A DNA stretch of 64,000 nucleotides from Adiantum capillus-veneris (Eukaryota > Streptophyta > Polypodiopsida > Polypodiales > Pteridaceae), in NCBI GenBank assembly GCA_014529385.2, contig CM043953.1, positions 64,930,372 through 64,994,371 on the forward strand. Direction: 5' to 3'. This document shows, in pieces, positions 48,154 through 57,420 of the stretch (position 1 is its first letter; each line of letters begins with the position of its first letter). Position numbers and translations under genes: made by a program. The notes beneath the pieces are model-generated. The model ran no database searches. It was given only the letters and a program-made list of their open reading frames with translations, and was not told where the DNA came from.

Positions 48154-50734
48154 ATGCACCACTATCCTTTCGTAATGTCACTGAGCTTATGCGTTTTATT
48201 GGAGATGGAAGAGACGGACTGTTTGGCTACTGCTGGAGATTGTAATCAGCTTTTGTCAAATGAAAGGGAAGCAAGTCAACATCTCTTGGCTGCCTATTCA
48301 TCACTGCAAGAGAAGTCTGCGAAAGATCTACAGCAAGTTAGAGAGGAAGCCAACAAGAAGATGAAGCAACTAAACGATGAGATGCAAATCTCAATGAGAA
48401 AGTACAGCAACAGAAAAAAGAGCAAGAGCGTTGACTAAACACTTATGTTTAGCTACAACACACTTCACGAAATATGCATCGGCGAATCGAGCATCTCACA
48501 CACATTCCCCTCGGCTACCACATCCGTAAGCGCTAGAGACAAGCGATGTCCTTGCTATCCTCAAGTGGTGGAGCTCAAAAGAAACGTGTCCGTCAAACTC
48601 GGTAAGAATACTGATGCAAGATTTCGATTTCCTACATGTTCTACACATTGGTGTAACAATAATTCAATATGCAGAAACTTGGCTCGAATGATGATGGGAA
48701 TTGATCCCGATGCTCAAACAACCGGACGTGCTTTGTTGTAGCATATCATCAAACCAAAGGAGTTGGTTGAGCTACTAGATGATCCATCCAACGCTGGCAT
48801 TGCTAATGTTTTGTGACAGAAGTATTTCAGTGAGCTAAAGAGCATTGTGTAGCCTCAAGAGATGATGGAGGTGTGTGACAGCACATGAATAAGTTTCAAT
48901 TCCTATGAAGCTTTGTATAGAAGTGTCACACTCGGTCATCAGATAAAAGGTTTGTTTTGATTTTTGCCAACGCTCTACATTGTCAGTGTTGCAAAAAAGT
49001 GCGCCAATAATGATGTTGCAAGCTTGTTGGGTGGATTTCAGTATGTGGAGGGTGACATGCCATTAGAAGACAACAAATTCTTCCACTACAACGAGTTCAA
49101 CAATGTATATGTTGAATTGTTAAAGCTCCAAGAGTCAATGATAAGATTTTATGGGTTGACACAAGAAGAGTGTGATGAAAAAGTGATATTTGTTATGAAG
49201 CTTGATGAGTGCCAAGTTGTTAAAGGTCAACGGCTCGAAAGGGTAAGTGTTACGTTGATGAGCAGGGCTTTAGTGGGTGTCGATGTGGAGCTAAATGCCA
49301 ATGAGAAGGGAAACACTTGTTTAGGTGTTCAGTCAAAGAAAAATATTTGGTGGCTGACAGCTTTTCATCTCCCACATGAGACACATGAGACTCTGAAATG
49401 GTATTTCAATCACACATCAATCGTTAATGTCATTTGACAACAGCAAGAAGGACAGAGATTGCATGTTTCAGGTCTTGGAACGTTCCAAGTTGAGTGGCAT
49501 TTGATAAGAGACTTGAAAACACTCAAGTGTATGTTAAGGTGCAAGCAAGGTGCAATGACCCTCTTTCCATGCATTTATTGCTACCACAATAAAGTCTCAA
49601 TGGTAACTGAGGGCAAGGGTGCAAAGGCAAGCAAGTTGAAAGGTGGTATGGGTAAGGGAGGCAAAGTTATAGTCAACTCTGCAAAACGTGTACCCACTAC
49701 ACAAGCAGTGGGTAAAGCACTACAATAATGGTTGCAAGGTATCCTTAGTTGTGACCAGCAAGTACCCCCTAATCGAAACATGGATGATCCAAATTGGGAT
49801 CCTATTCTTCTAATACCACTGATAAATGTGCATGTGTGCACACTTCATTCCCATCTACAAATTCTTGACAAGTTGCTTATGCTCCATATTAATTATGCTG
49901 GGTATATGAGAACTCGAATCTATTCTATCGAGTGTTGGTCTACATGGGGGTGTAGTTGAGCTATCAAAGGACAAGAAGGCATCTGGAAGTACACAAGATC
50001 GCCCTAATAAAGTATGTATGGGTGATAGTAAAGCTAGACATTTGCTTTCAAACTATTCAGACTCCCTAAGTCCCAATGAGTTTCAGTTGTGGAAAAAGGT
50101 GTGTGACATTACCACCTACAAAGGTAATGAAGCAGACATAGGAATTAATCATGCTCATGTGTCGTAGTGTACTGATGATATTTTTTATCTTCTCGAAAAG
50201 GCAAAGCTAACCGATGATGAGATATCCACCCTAAAGTTTGTAATCAATAGTTTTACAGCACAAATGGTGGATGTTTGGGGGGAGGCACACATAACACATT
50301 ACATGGTGTGTTGAACATTTGATATTTTCAATCGAAATACATCTGTATGTGAAACTAAAGTTTGTTTTTTTTCAGTATATTCTTTTTTCACATAGTGCAT
50401 TTTTTCTCAACACTTATGGTTCATTAAGAATTTGGAGCAGCCAAGGAATGGAGCGCTCACACTATCAAGCAAAAGCAGTGTATTTTAAAAATACACGACA
50501 TGGAGGTGGAAGAAAAAAGAGCAATGCCCTTCACGAGATGTTCAATTGGTTCTACAGAGTTTTAGCAGGGAGAGAGACAAAGAAGACAAGAGAACAAAGA
50601 AGTTTGAAATGAAGAATAGAAAAAGTGTTAGCTTGAGGCGATCACAATCATATCATGCTTCGAGTGCAAAAGATCAATTCCAATGCTGGTTGGAGACAAG
50701 GCGGCATGATGGCAAGTGCTGGGTGGAAATTTAA
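48154..50734 (+). pseudogene. Decayed large transposase-like gene
   Basis: One frame from 48154 to 49959 is coding-like throughout, with about nine in-frame stops but no frameshift. It then shifts and ends at CWVEI (50734). In order: an acidic/basic coiled-coil segment (EREASQHLLAAYSSLQEK); LVELLDDPSNAGIANVL; EALYRSVTLGHQIKGL; VIFVMKLDECQVVKGQRLE; a segment with WHLIRDLKTLKCML and PCIYC; IPLINVHVCTLHSHLQILDK; and GMERSHYQAKAVYFKNTRHG. The DLK.LK...CxxC and later LH..L arrangement recalls uncharacterised transposon-like proteins found in several eukaryotes. The catalytic residues are not assigned and the family name is not certain. Confidence 0.55.
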
Positions 50735-51368
50735 TTTTCTTTTGACACTAACCATTTCTATTGTAAACATGCATTGTCATGCAAAGTGATTTGTAAAGGC
50801 GACAATTATTAGTCCCATGGGTCAAGTTTTGTCCATTTTGGAGTCTTTTATAATCTTGAGTGATTTTATTGAGTTTTTAATTTAAAAAAACAGTTTTACT
50901 ATATAAGTCAAAACTCACAACTTAAAGTTCATTTCTTGTTTGCACATTTTAGAAGATCCTCTCAAGCCCAAACGTACACACACTCATATCTTGCAAAAGT
51001 GTTAGCTTGAGGCGATCACAATCATATCATGCTTCGAGTGCAAAAGATCGATTCCGATGCTGGTTGGAGACAAGGCGGTGTGATGGCAAGTGCTGGGTGG
51101 AAATTTAATTTTCTTTTGACACTAACCATTTCTATTGTAAACATGCATTGTCATGCAAAGTGATTTGTAAAGGCGACAATTATTAGTCCCATGGGTCAAG
51201 TTTCGTCCATTTTGGAGTCTTTTTTAATTTTGAGTGATTTTATTGAGTTTTTAATTTTTTTTAAAAAATTTACTATATAAGTCAAAACTCACAACTTAAA
51301 GTTCATTTCTTGTTTGCACATTTTAGAAGATCCTCTCAAGCCCGAACGTACACACACTCATATCTTGC
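50622..51368. repeat. 373-bp direct tandem duplication upstream of the histone-like gene
   Basis: 50622-50994 and 50995-51368 are nearly identical. Each unit starts AAAAGTGTTAGCTTGAGGCG, contains the end of the preceding gene (CWVEI and its stop), about 200 bp of spacer, CTATATAAGTC and a leader ending CATATCTTGC. The promoter of the next gene is therefore present twice. Confidence 0.95.
51273..51280 (+). promoter_or_regulatory. Probable TATA box of the histone-like gene
   Basis: CTATATAA lies 101 bases before the ATG at 51374. The first duplicate has the same CTATATAAGTC near 50900. The leader that follows (TTAAAGTTCATTTCT, later AGATCCTCT) resembles that of the minus-strand gene at 54299. 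Confidence 0.6.
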
Positions 51369-51373
51369 ACAAC

Positions 51374-52250
51374 ATGGACGATACACAAGAGTACACCACC
51401 ACGCACAACCATGACACCACTGCCACTGAAAACACTGAAAATCCATAACCAGCACCTCATACAGAATCCACCGCTTCAAATCCACAGCCTCAACCACAAG
51501 AACCAGCTCCAAACACCCAACCACTCTCCCAACAGCAGCAATTGGAGATCAAGCAATGGCAACACCTGAAGCTGAAGCAACGGCTACACCTGAAGCTCAA
51601 GCAACCGCAACTACACCACGAAAATTTCCCCCGCGGATCAAACAAAGGGTGATCAAATTAATACCACGTGATCTTGTTTCAATAGCATGAGATGCCAAGA
51701 GGAGGAAGAGAATGGGAGCTCCAGACCTTCAAAAATTCCTCAGAGAGAAAAACAATGTGCGAAAAAGAAAAAGGACAAGCTCACACCTGAAGAGAAACAA
51801 GCCCAAGAAGAGAGGAGGAAAAAGTACAAAAATGACCCTCCTCAATGGGCTAGACAAGGGGCTCCTCCACCACCACCAATAGCACAAAAGAAACGACGAT
51901 GGAAGCCTGGCACAGCTTCTCTACGTGAGATCCAAAAATATCAAAAGAACACCAAGCCATTAATAGCAAAGGCCTCTTTCTCTCGGGTGGTAAGAGAAAT
52001 AATGGATGAATATTCAGATTCTGTTACACATATCTAGCGTACGGCTCTTTTGGCTTTACAATGTGCCGTCAAGGACATTTTGATGTAGTTGTTCCAAGAT
52101 GGCATATCTTGTATGGTGCATGCAAAGCGAGTTACTCTAAAAAATATAGATCTAGCTCTAGCGCTCAATCTAAGGAATGAAGGGTGCCTCCATAAGAATT
52201 TATTTCCCCATGTAACCTCTGTTTATGAGATTTGTAATCTTTTGATATAA
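51374..52250 (+). pseudogene. Histone H3/CENH3-like gene, decayed
   Basis: The region 51888-52200 in one frame aligns along the full H3 fold: [18 protein letters not shown] (alphaN), [14 protein letters not shown] (alpha1), RTALLALQCAVKDIL (alpha2), LFQDGISCMVHAKRVT, then IDLALALNLR (alpha3). Loop 1 between REI and ALLALQ is one residue longer than in canonical H3 and equals the length in plant CENH3. TAGs at 52035 and 52086 interrupt it; the first falls where H3 has Gln. The N-terminal region is unusual: about 170 residues, acidic/Thr-rich at first (MDDTQEYTTTHNH), then Lys-rich ([18 protein letters not shown]), then PPPPP. It needs two frameshifts to connect and has TAA at 51446. Normal H3 tails are about 45 residues. 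Confidence 0.8.
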
Positions 52251-52349
52251 TATGAACGAGTCAATTTTCTACCATTCGATGTAACTCTAATAGTTAATTG
52301 TGTACTTTCTGTTATTGAAGAATTTTAATTAATCAAGTTAGTTAGATTT

Positions 52350-52700
52350 CACCTCCTCGACCATCCAAGCACCCGTTTGACGTGGGACCCTTACCGGTGA
52401 ATATTTTGCAAAACGAAGCCGTTTCGAGTGCGTACGGAGATCGTGGGACCACCAAAATGCACGGGGGGATGACCAACGACGTGGAAGAGGCCAAAAAAAT
52501 GCCATGTGCGCCACGTCAAAATTGCCCCATGCACGCTATGGTGCACAGGGCATTTTTTTGGCCCGTTCCGCATCGCTGGTCATCACCGTGCATTTTGGTG
52601 GTCCCACAGCCTTCGTACGCACCCGAAACGGCTCTGTTTTGCAAAATATTCACCGATAGGCGTCTCACGTTAGATGGGTGCTTGGATGGTCGAGGAGGTG
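52350..52700. repeat. 351-bp foldback (MITE-like) element
   Basis: Arms of about 160 bp, 52350-52512 and 52540-52700, are inverted copies at roughly 85% identity. The outer ends are CACCTCCTCGACCATCCAAG and its complement. Shared inner blocks include GTGAATATTTTGCAAAAC and ACCACCAAAATGCACGG. No clear target duplication is seen. It sits between the convergent histone-like gene and the minus-strand gene. A long open frame on the plus strand across it is an artefact. Confidence 0.9.
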
Positions 52701-54299
52701 TGAACGCATTGAAGAAAAAGATTTACTGGCCAATATGTGCAATGGAAAAAAAAAGTACAGGAAGTGTCAAAAAAAATACAAAAGACAAAATTATTGTATA
52801 TTGCTCTAAATATTACATCATGGCTGGTTGGTTTCTTGTAAATTACATCTTTTGGTATAGGACGAATGGTAGACTTGACACCAAAGGTTTTAACAATATC
52901 CTCCGGGTTTGTCACCCTTTGACCTAGGCTTAAGGCACAATGGGAGAGGACTGACCCAGGGTGCTTTCCTGTAAAGGCATACAATGCCGCCTCTCGGTCC
53001 ACCAAGATACAATTGTGAGCATTAAGGGTAAGGGAATCTTCAGCAAGGATGGCACTTAATGCCTTGTACTTAAGCAGCTCCGCAAAACCATGCTTGGAGA
53101 AGTCTGTGTGTGCAACTCAAAGAATGGATGGCCCCAGATGGCCAAGGTAGTGCCACAGGGAGCTATCTCTACCCATAGGAATGTTTCGTGAACCTCCAGT
53201 ACGCATTGCAAACTTATCAACATGGTATGCGATTTGCAAAACATTTTAAACAACTTTAACACTTGCTATAGGATACAATAGACTATCAATAAAGTTTAAA
53301 AGTGGTTACCTCAGTTTCCTCATCCATCTCTTCAAGAGTTTTCCTTGTAAGGTCGATGCTAGAGCGATCATCTCCACCCATAATGATTAGCGGTCAGTGT
53401 GGAAGAAAAGTGCTTTCCGAGAGACTTTCATAAAATGAGGTACGTGATTTGATTTCCATAAGTGTGTTTGCCACGGTTTGTACCAAATTCTATTCGTTTT
53501 CACTAGGGAGGAATGAGAGGCTTGGTGGGAGACCTTGGTCTTCAAAGTCAATTTGAAAGTTGACCTTCTCTTGCTTTCCACTGGGATCTTTCATGCTCGC
53601 ATAAATAGCGAGCATTGAGAGCGACTCATCTTATCTGAGTCCTAGTCTCTTTGCAATGTCATCAAGGAACAAGAAATGACGACCATCCACCACCACTGCA
53701 TGAAAAGTGAGAATTTGGAGGTAAGGAACTTCCTCCAACATCTCATCTCCTTAGTGGAGCTGGGATCTTGCAGGAGGATGAGTGCCATAGATGCTTCAGC
53801 TTGCTCGTCAACCTCTTCAATATATTCATTTGATTCCTCCACAATGGTTACAGGAGGTTTCTGGTCCGCCTTTTCCTTTGATTTTCCCTTCTCCATGTCC
53901 TCAAGCACAAGCAATACCAGAACCATGTACCAAGAGATGAATTGGGTCCCTATGCGCCCCATGCCCAAGTCTATGAGGTCATCCTCACCCTCTGTCCTGT
54001 AGTCCCGCTCAGTAAGCCCTTTTATAAACGTCAACAAGCACGAAGTTTTTGTCGACCGCATAGAGGTGTTTGAGAAAATCCACAGGCAACCACGCCATGT
54101 TGGATCCCTCAAAGATTATTTCATATTCTTCCATGTGCTCCATCATGTAGTCAAAAAAGCTTTGGAACCCCTCTACATGAAGTTTAGCAGTAACATGCAT
54201 GTCGATCGTCCCCTCAAACACATTGACTAGTTCATGTGCATGATCTGCAAGTCCTATCTTCTGTAATTGTGTGAGAAGTGCATCAGAAGATGTTGCCAT
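52701..54299 (-). pseudogene. Unrecognised minus-strand gene, probable intron, decayed
   Basis: The start at 54299 (MATSSDALLTQLQKIGLA) is chosen because a TATA box lies 86 bases upstream. Exon 1 continues with a frameshift near 54011 into an acidic stretch (VEESNEYIEEVDEQAEASM), a second shift near 53740, then VVVDGRHFLFLDDIAKRLGL, and stops at about 53635, 53500 and 53391. It ends at EEMDEETE. GT at 53309 and AG at 53194 bound a 116-bp phase-0 intron. Exon 2 begins VHETFLWVEIAPCGTTLAIW and after one more shift continues LLKYKALSAILAEDS and on to PIPKDVIYKKPTSHDVIF. The frame stays open up to the foldback element. I recognise no domain. Confidence 0.5.
53194..53309 (-). other. Probable spliceosomal intron
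   Basis: On the minus strand the sequence begins GTAACC after GAG and ends ACTGGAG before GTTCAC. It is AT-rich, and removing it joins two coding-like segments in phase 0. This is inferred from the reading frame only. Confidence 0.45.
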
Positions 54300-54384
54300 G
54301 GGTCTGTTTACGAAGAAGATGCGAAGAGATCTTACAACTTGTGTTTTGTGAATGTGAGAAATGAAGTTTAAAACTTAGAAATCA

Positions 54385-54392
54385 CTTTTATA
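54385..54392 (-). promoter_or_regulatory. Probable TATA box of the minus-strand gene
   Basis: TATAAAAG on the minus strand, 86 bases before the ATG. Downstream TTAAACTTCATTTCT and AGATCTCTTC parallel the leader of the histone-like gene. Confidence 0.6.
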
Positions 54393-54625
54393 CTCAATGT
54401 CACTTTTTAAAGCAGTTAAAATTAACATCAAATTAACTTAAAACTATAATTATAAACAAAATCACGCATTGAAAGACACCAACATTGAAAGTATTCATGC
54501 TCCAAACTTAAAAACTTTCATATTTTAGACAAAATATTGAACAAATAAAAAATGAAAAAGAGATTCAAAATTCCATATGTATTAATGGGAGCAAAATTGC
54601 TTCAGTAACAAGCTTTTATGATACA

Positions 54626-54835
54626 TCACGAAAAACCATTGTTTTCACACAGAAAGCTCTTCTCTTTTTTGGAATAAACAACCTTTTCATTGATTACAAA
54701 AACATATTGACTGGGCAAGGTATATCTAAAATTAAGATACTCACAAAGGTGACTAAGATTCCAGTCGTTATTCATCAAGATGTCGTGCACTGCATTGTCC
54801 TTGAGGCATATTTGCAGATGTTGGAGCCCAACTTG
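54626..54835 (-). pseudogene. C-terminal part of another minus-strand gene
   Basis: 69 codons without a stop, with a protein-like composition: AVHDILMNNDWNLSHLCEYL and later TLPSQYVFVINEKVVYSKKE, ending at TGA 54626-54628. It meets a stop at 54836 and then the E3 LTR at 54842, so its upstream part is lost or displaced by E3. No family is recognised. Confidence 0.35.
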
Positions 54836-54841
54836 TTAAAC

Positions 54842-55752
54842 TGTTGTAATGAGCCCACCTTGTAAAGCCTATCAAATTCCCATTTTTATGTCAAAGACGT
54901 TTTATCATTTTGATCCACTTGTCTGGGTTATGTAAAGATTAATTAGTCAGTCAAGACCCAGATTTGTTCCCACTTTGTAATTATGAGGAAGAGAACCCCA
55001 TGTACATTTTTGAGCTAAGGTGACTAAAGTATAAAAGTCACCTTAGAACCATTTTTTGAATAACATTTGAATATTAATCCTGTGTCGTACGAGTCTGAGA
55101 GAGAGAGAGAGAGAGAGTGATAGAGAGAGTGTGTCTTATCCTCTTCGCTACGCGCTTCTCCCTCACCGGATTCACGACGTGACCACACCATCGTGGCAGC
55201 CTCTCCGAGAGCTACGCGCCCATACCACGCATTCACATTTTCGAGCTGTTCGCGATCGATCCTTCCTCGAGCTTGTTTTTCTTGTAAGTAGCACAAACAG
55301 TGTCTGTTTTCAACAATCAAGTGCTTTATGGAATGAGAAAGAGATTAGCTACACATAGATACTCATAAACTTAGGTTTCACACACTTTTGGATTATGACC
55401 TGTGAGTTTATCGCGACTGTATTCGAGATAACTAGGGTTCAAATATGGTGAGATTAGACTTATAGGTAAGTATATCCTATTGAGAGGATGGTGCCTAGTA
55501 AGTTTGATGCAATTCCGAGTTCATTTGAGGTGTAAACGGTGTTGTGAGCGTTTAGGGATAGAGTGGGTTGCATTCTACAAGGGTTAGTGATTGATGCATC
55601 ATAGGAGTGTGTATGTGTAGATTGGTCTCAGTCTGACAAGCTAACGAGATTGCCTCCGTGCACCTACGGGTTAGTCGTGTCATCGAATGATAGGTATGTT
55701 GTCTGTGTCGTGCTTGTGAGCATGAACATGGGAGTAGTTTTGCCCTAAAACA
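54842..55752 (+). repeat. E3 5' LTR (911 bp)
   Basis: Starts TGTTGTAATGAG and ends CCCTAAAACA, immediately followed by TTGGCGCC. It contains a GA tract at about 55096-55117. The start is inferred from TG and the gene break just before it, because the 3' LTR is not available for comparison. Confidence 0.75.
55030..55037 (+). promoter_or_regulatory. Probable TATA box of the E3 LTR
   Basis: TATAAAAG about 190 bases into the LTR. Confidence 0.55.
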
Positions 55753-55753
55753 T

Positions 55754-55771
55754 TGGCGCCGCTTGCCGGGG
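55754..55771 (+). promoter_or_regulatory. E3 primer-binding site
   Basis: TGGCGCCGCTTGCCGGGG follows the LTR. It matches the TGGCGCCGTTGCCGGGG type common in plant Athila/Tat elements, apart from one extra base. Confidence 0.85.
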
Positions 55772-55772
55772 A

Positions 55773-57420
55773 CACAAGACCTTAAGTAGGGAGATCTACG
55801 TCACTTGTGTGATGGTTAGCTTACTTTAGTTTCGACTAGAGAGAGATTAAACTTTTAGAACAAGATCCAGGATAGAGTATCCTGAGGTCTAGTGGATAGC
55901 CAGGAAGCCTGTGTCTTGCCGAGGGTCTGTGACTAGTTAGATTTAGTTAAGTAGGATAATGTGGAGTTATGGTTTTTGGTTTTGAGTGCTTGTTATACTT
56001 GTGTAGAAATAGAGTAGAAAAACGCTGTAAAAACGCAAAACAAACAAAAAGAAGAAACAATAAGGCTGTTTGCTTGCCTTGAAAGCAAAACCCACACCAT
56101 ATACCCTTGAAGGGGGTGAAAAGAGTAGACATTGAAATTTATGATCTAACACTTGAGAAAACATAAAAATTGCGACCAAAACCAACAAAAAGAAACAGGT
56201 GATTGTCATAAGAAAACACTAAGTGAACCTAAAGAGGCCAAGAAGAGATATCACCATTAGCCTAGGAAAAAACTGACTGTGTCATGTGGTACTACTGATA
56301 TTCACAAGCTTAAGATGAAGTGTCATCAAATTTGCATCACTTTAAGTGCATTTGAGTTGTGAATTGCCATAGAAAAGTGAAATTTGTGAAGTGCTTGAGT
56401 CCAAGGTCATGAGTCCAAGGTCATGAGTCCAAGGTCAAAGTAAGTCCAAACTTCATAAAACTTGAGGGATAGATTTATATGGGCACAGAGAACACAACTG
56501 TCCAAAAACAGACAAAAAATCAAATCCCAATTGCTCTCTACCGAGTCTATCGCGATAGACTGATGAAGTTGGTGATTGACTAACAACAGGAAAAAACCTT
56601 TATACCACAGGTTTAACACATCAATACAAGGGTACTCACAAAAATTGAGTGAAACTGAACACCATCTTGACCACAAAACTTCAAAACTGGTGTTTTAAAG
56701 TCTAAATTCAGAGACAAGGGCAAGAAGGCTTTTACCAAATGTCCAAACAGTGCAAAAATTTGTCAATGCACTACACAGGGAGAGGGTGAACCAGCTATGG
56801 AGATAACTTGAGAAAAATGCCAACAGTGGAGAACATGCCGAGTCTATCGCAATAGACTAGGGAAACTGCTGCTGAGGGCCTTATCTTCCAAATTTCCCCT
56901 AGGGAGAGCTTTAGCAGAGCCTATACAACATACACACCAAATTTTAAGGCATTTAGATCACTGAAAGTCAATCTAAGGCCCAGATAGAGAATCAGGCTCT
57001 GACCAAAATACCAAAATGGGACCAAAACCCAAACCAAGTGTCCAAACTTCATAAAACTTGGGGGATAGGCTATAGAGAGTAAAAGGAACTCAAGGGTGAA
57101 GTCACAATTTTAAATTGACTTATGCTGAGCAAGTTGTCAATCTATCGCGATAGACTAGGAAAGTAGTGATTCACACATATTTTGCAAGTTGTGACTATAC
57201 TGCTAGGACATGCTCTCCACATAGATCCCTGCCATCATTTCATATTTGAAATTGGACCACCAAAAGACTGACTAAGTGGTTGGTGTACATACTTGAAAGA
57301 TTTGTCGTGGTTCAAGGAAAACCCTTGTGAACAGACTAACCATACTTGTGTAGATCCCAGAAGGAGGAAGGAAGATATAGCTTGGATGAAAGAACACTGT
57401 TGTTCATAGCCAACGGAGGC
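55773..57420. other. E3 leader without a readable capsid
   Basis: No plus-strand coding region is readable between the primer site and the zinc knuckles, where the leader and the Gag capsid should be. It instead holds a 14-bp unit (GAGTCCAAGGTCAT) repeated near 56395-56440, three palindromes, and a segment GTCCAAACTTCATAAAACTT at about 56446 and 57040. Confidence 0.6.
56544..57156. repeat. Three evenly spaced 18-bp palindromes
   Basis: AGTCTATCGCGATAGACT at 56544-56561 is a perfect palindrome. AGTCTATCGCAATAGACT is at 56841-56858, and AATCTATCGCGATAGACT at 57139-57156. The spacing is 297 and 298 bases, so these are landmarks of a worn tandem repeat of about 297 bp. Confidence 0.85.

Noticed and set aside
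48154-49959. In-frame stops as sites of U-to-C RNA editing
   Set aside because: Such editing is known in fern and hornwort organelles, but this is nuclear transposon DNA with other damage. Decay explains it better.
52382-52927. 181-residue plus-strand frame across the foldback element
   Set aside because: It reads through both inverted arms and has no conserved motif; the inverted repeat itself explains the sequence.
47090-54841. Endogenous giant-virus segment as the source of the histone-like gene
   Set aside because: Some giant viruses encode histones, but here there is a probable spliceosomal intron, a transposase-like neighbour, low coding density and no viral core gene. It remains a possibility but is not favoured.
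54837-54841. TAAAC as a confirmed E3 target duplication
   Set aside because: The right end of E3 lies outside the window, so the second copy cannot be checked.
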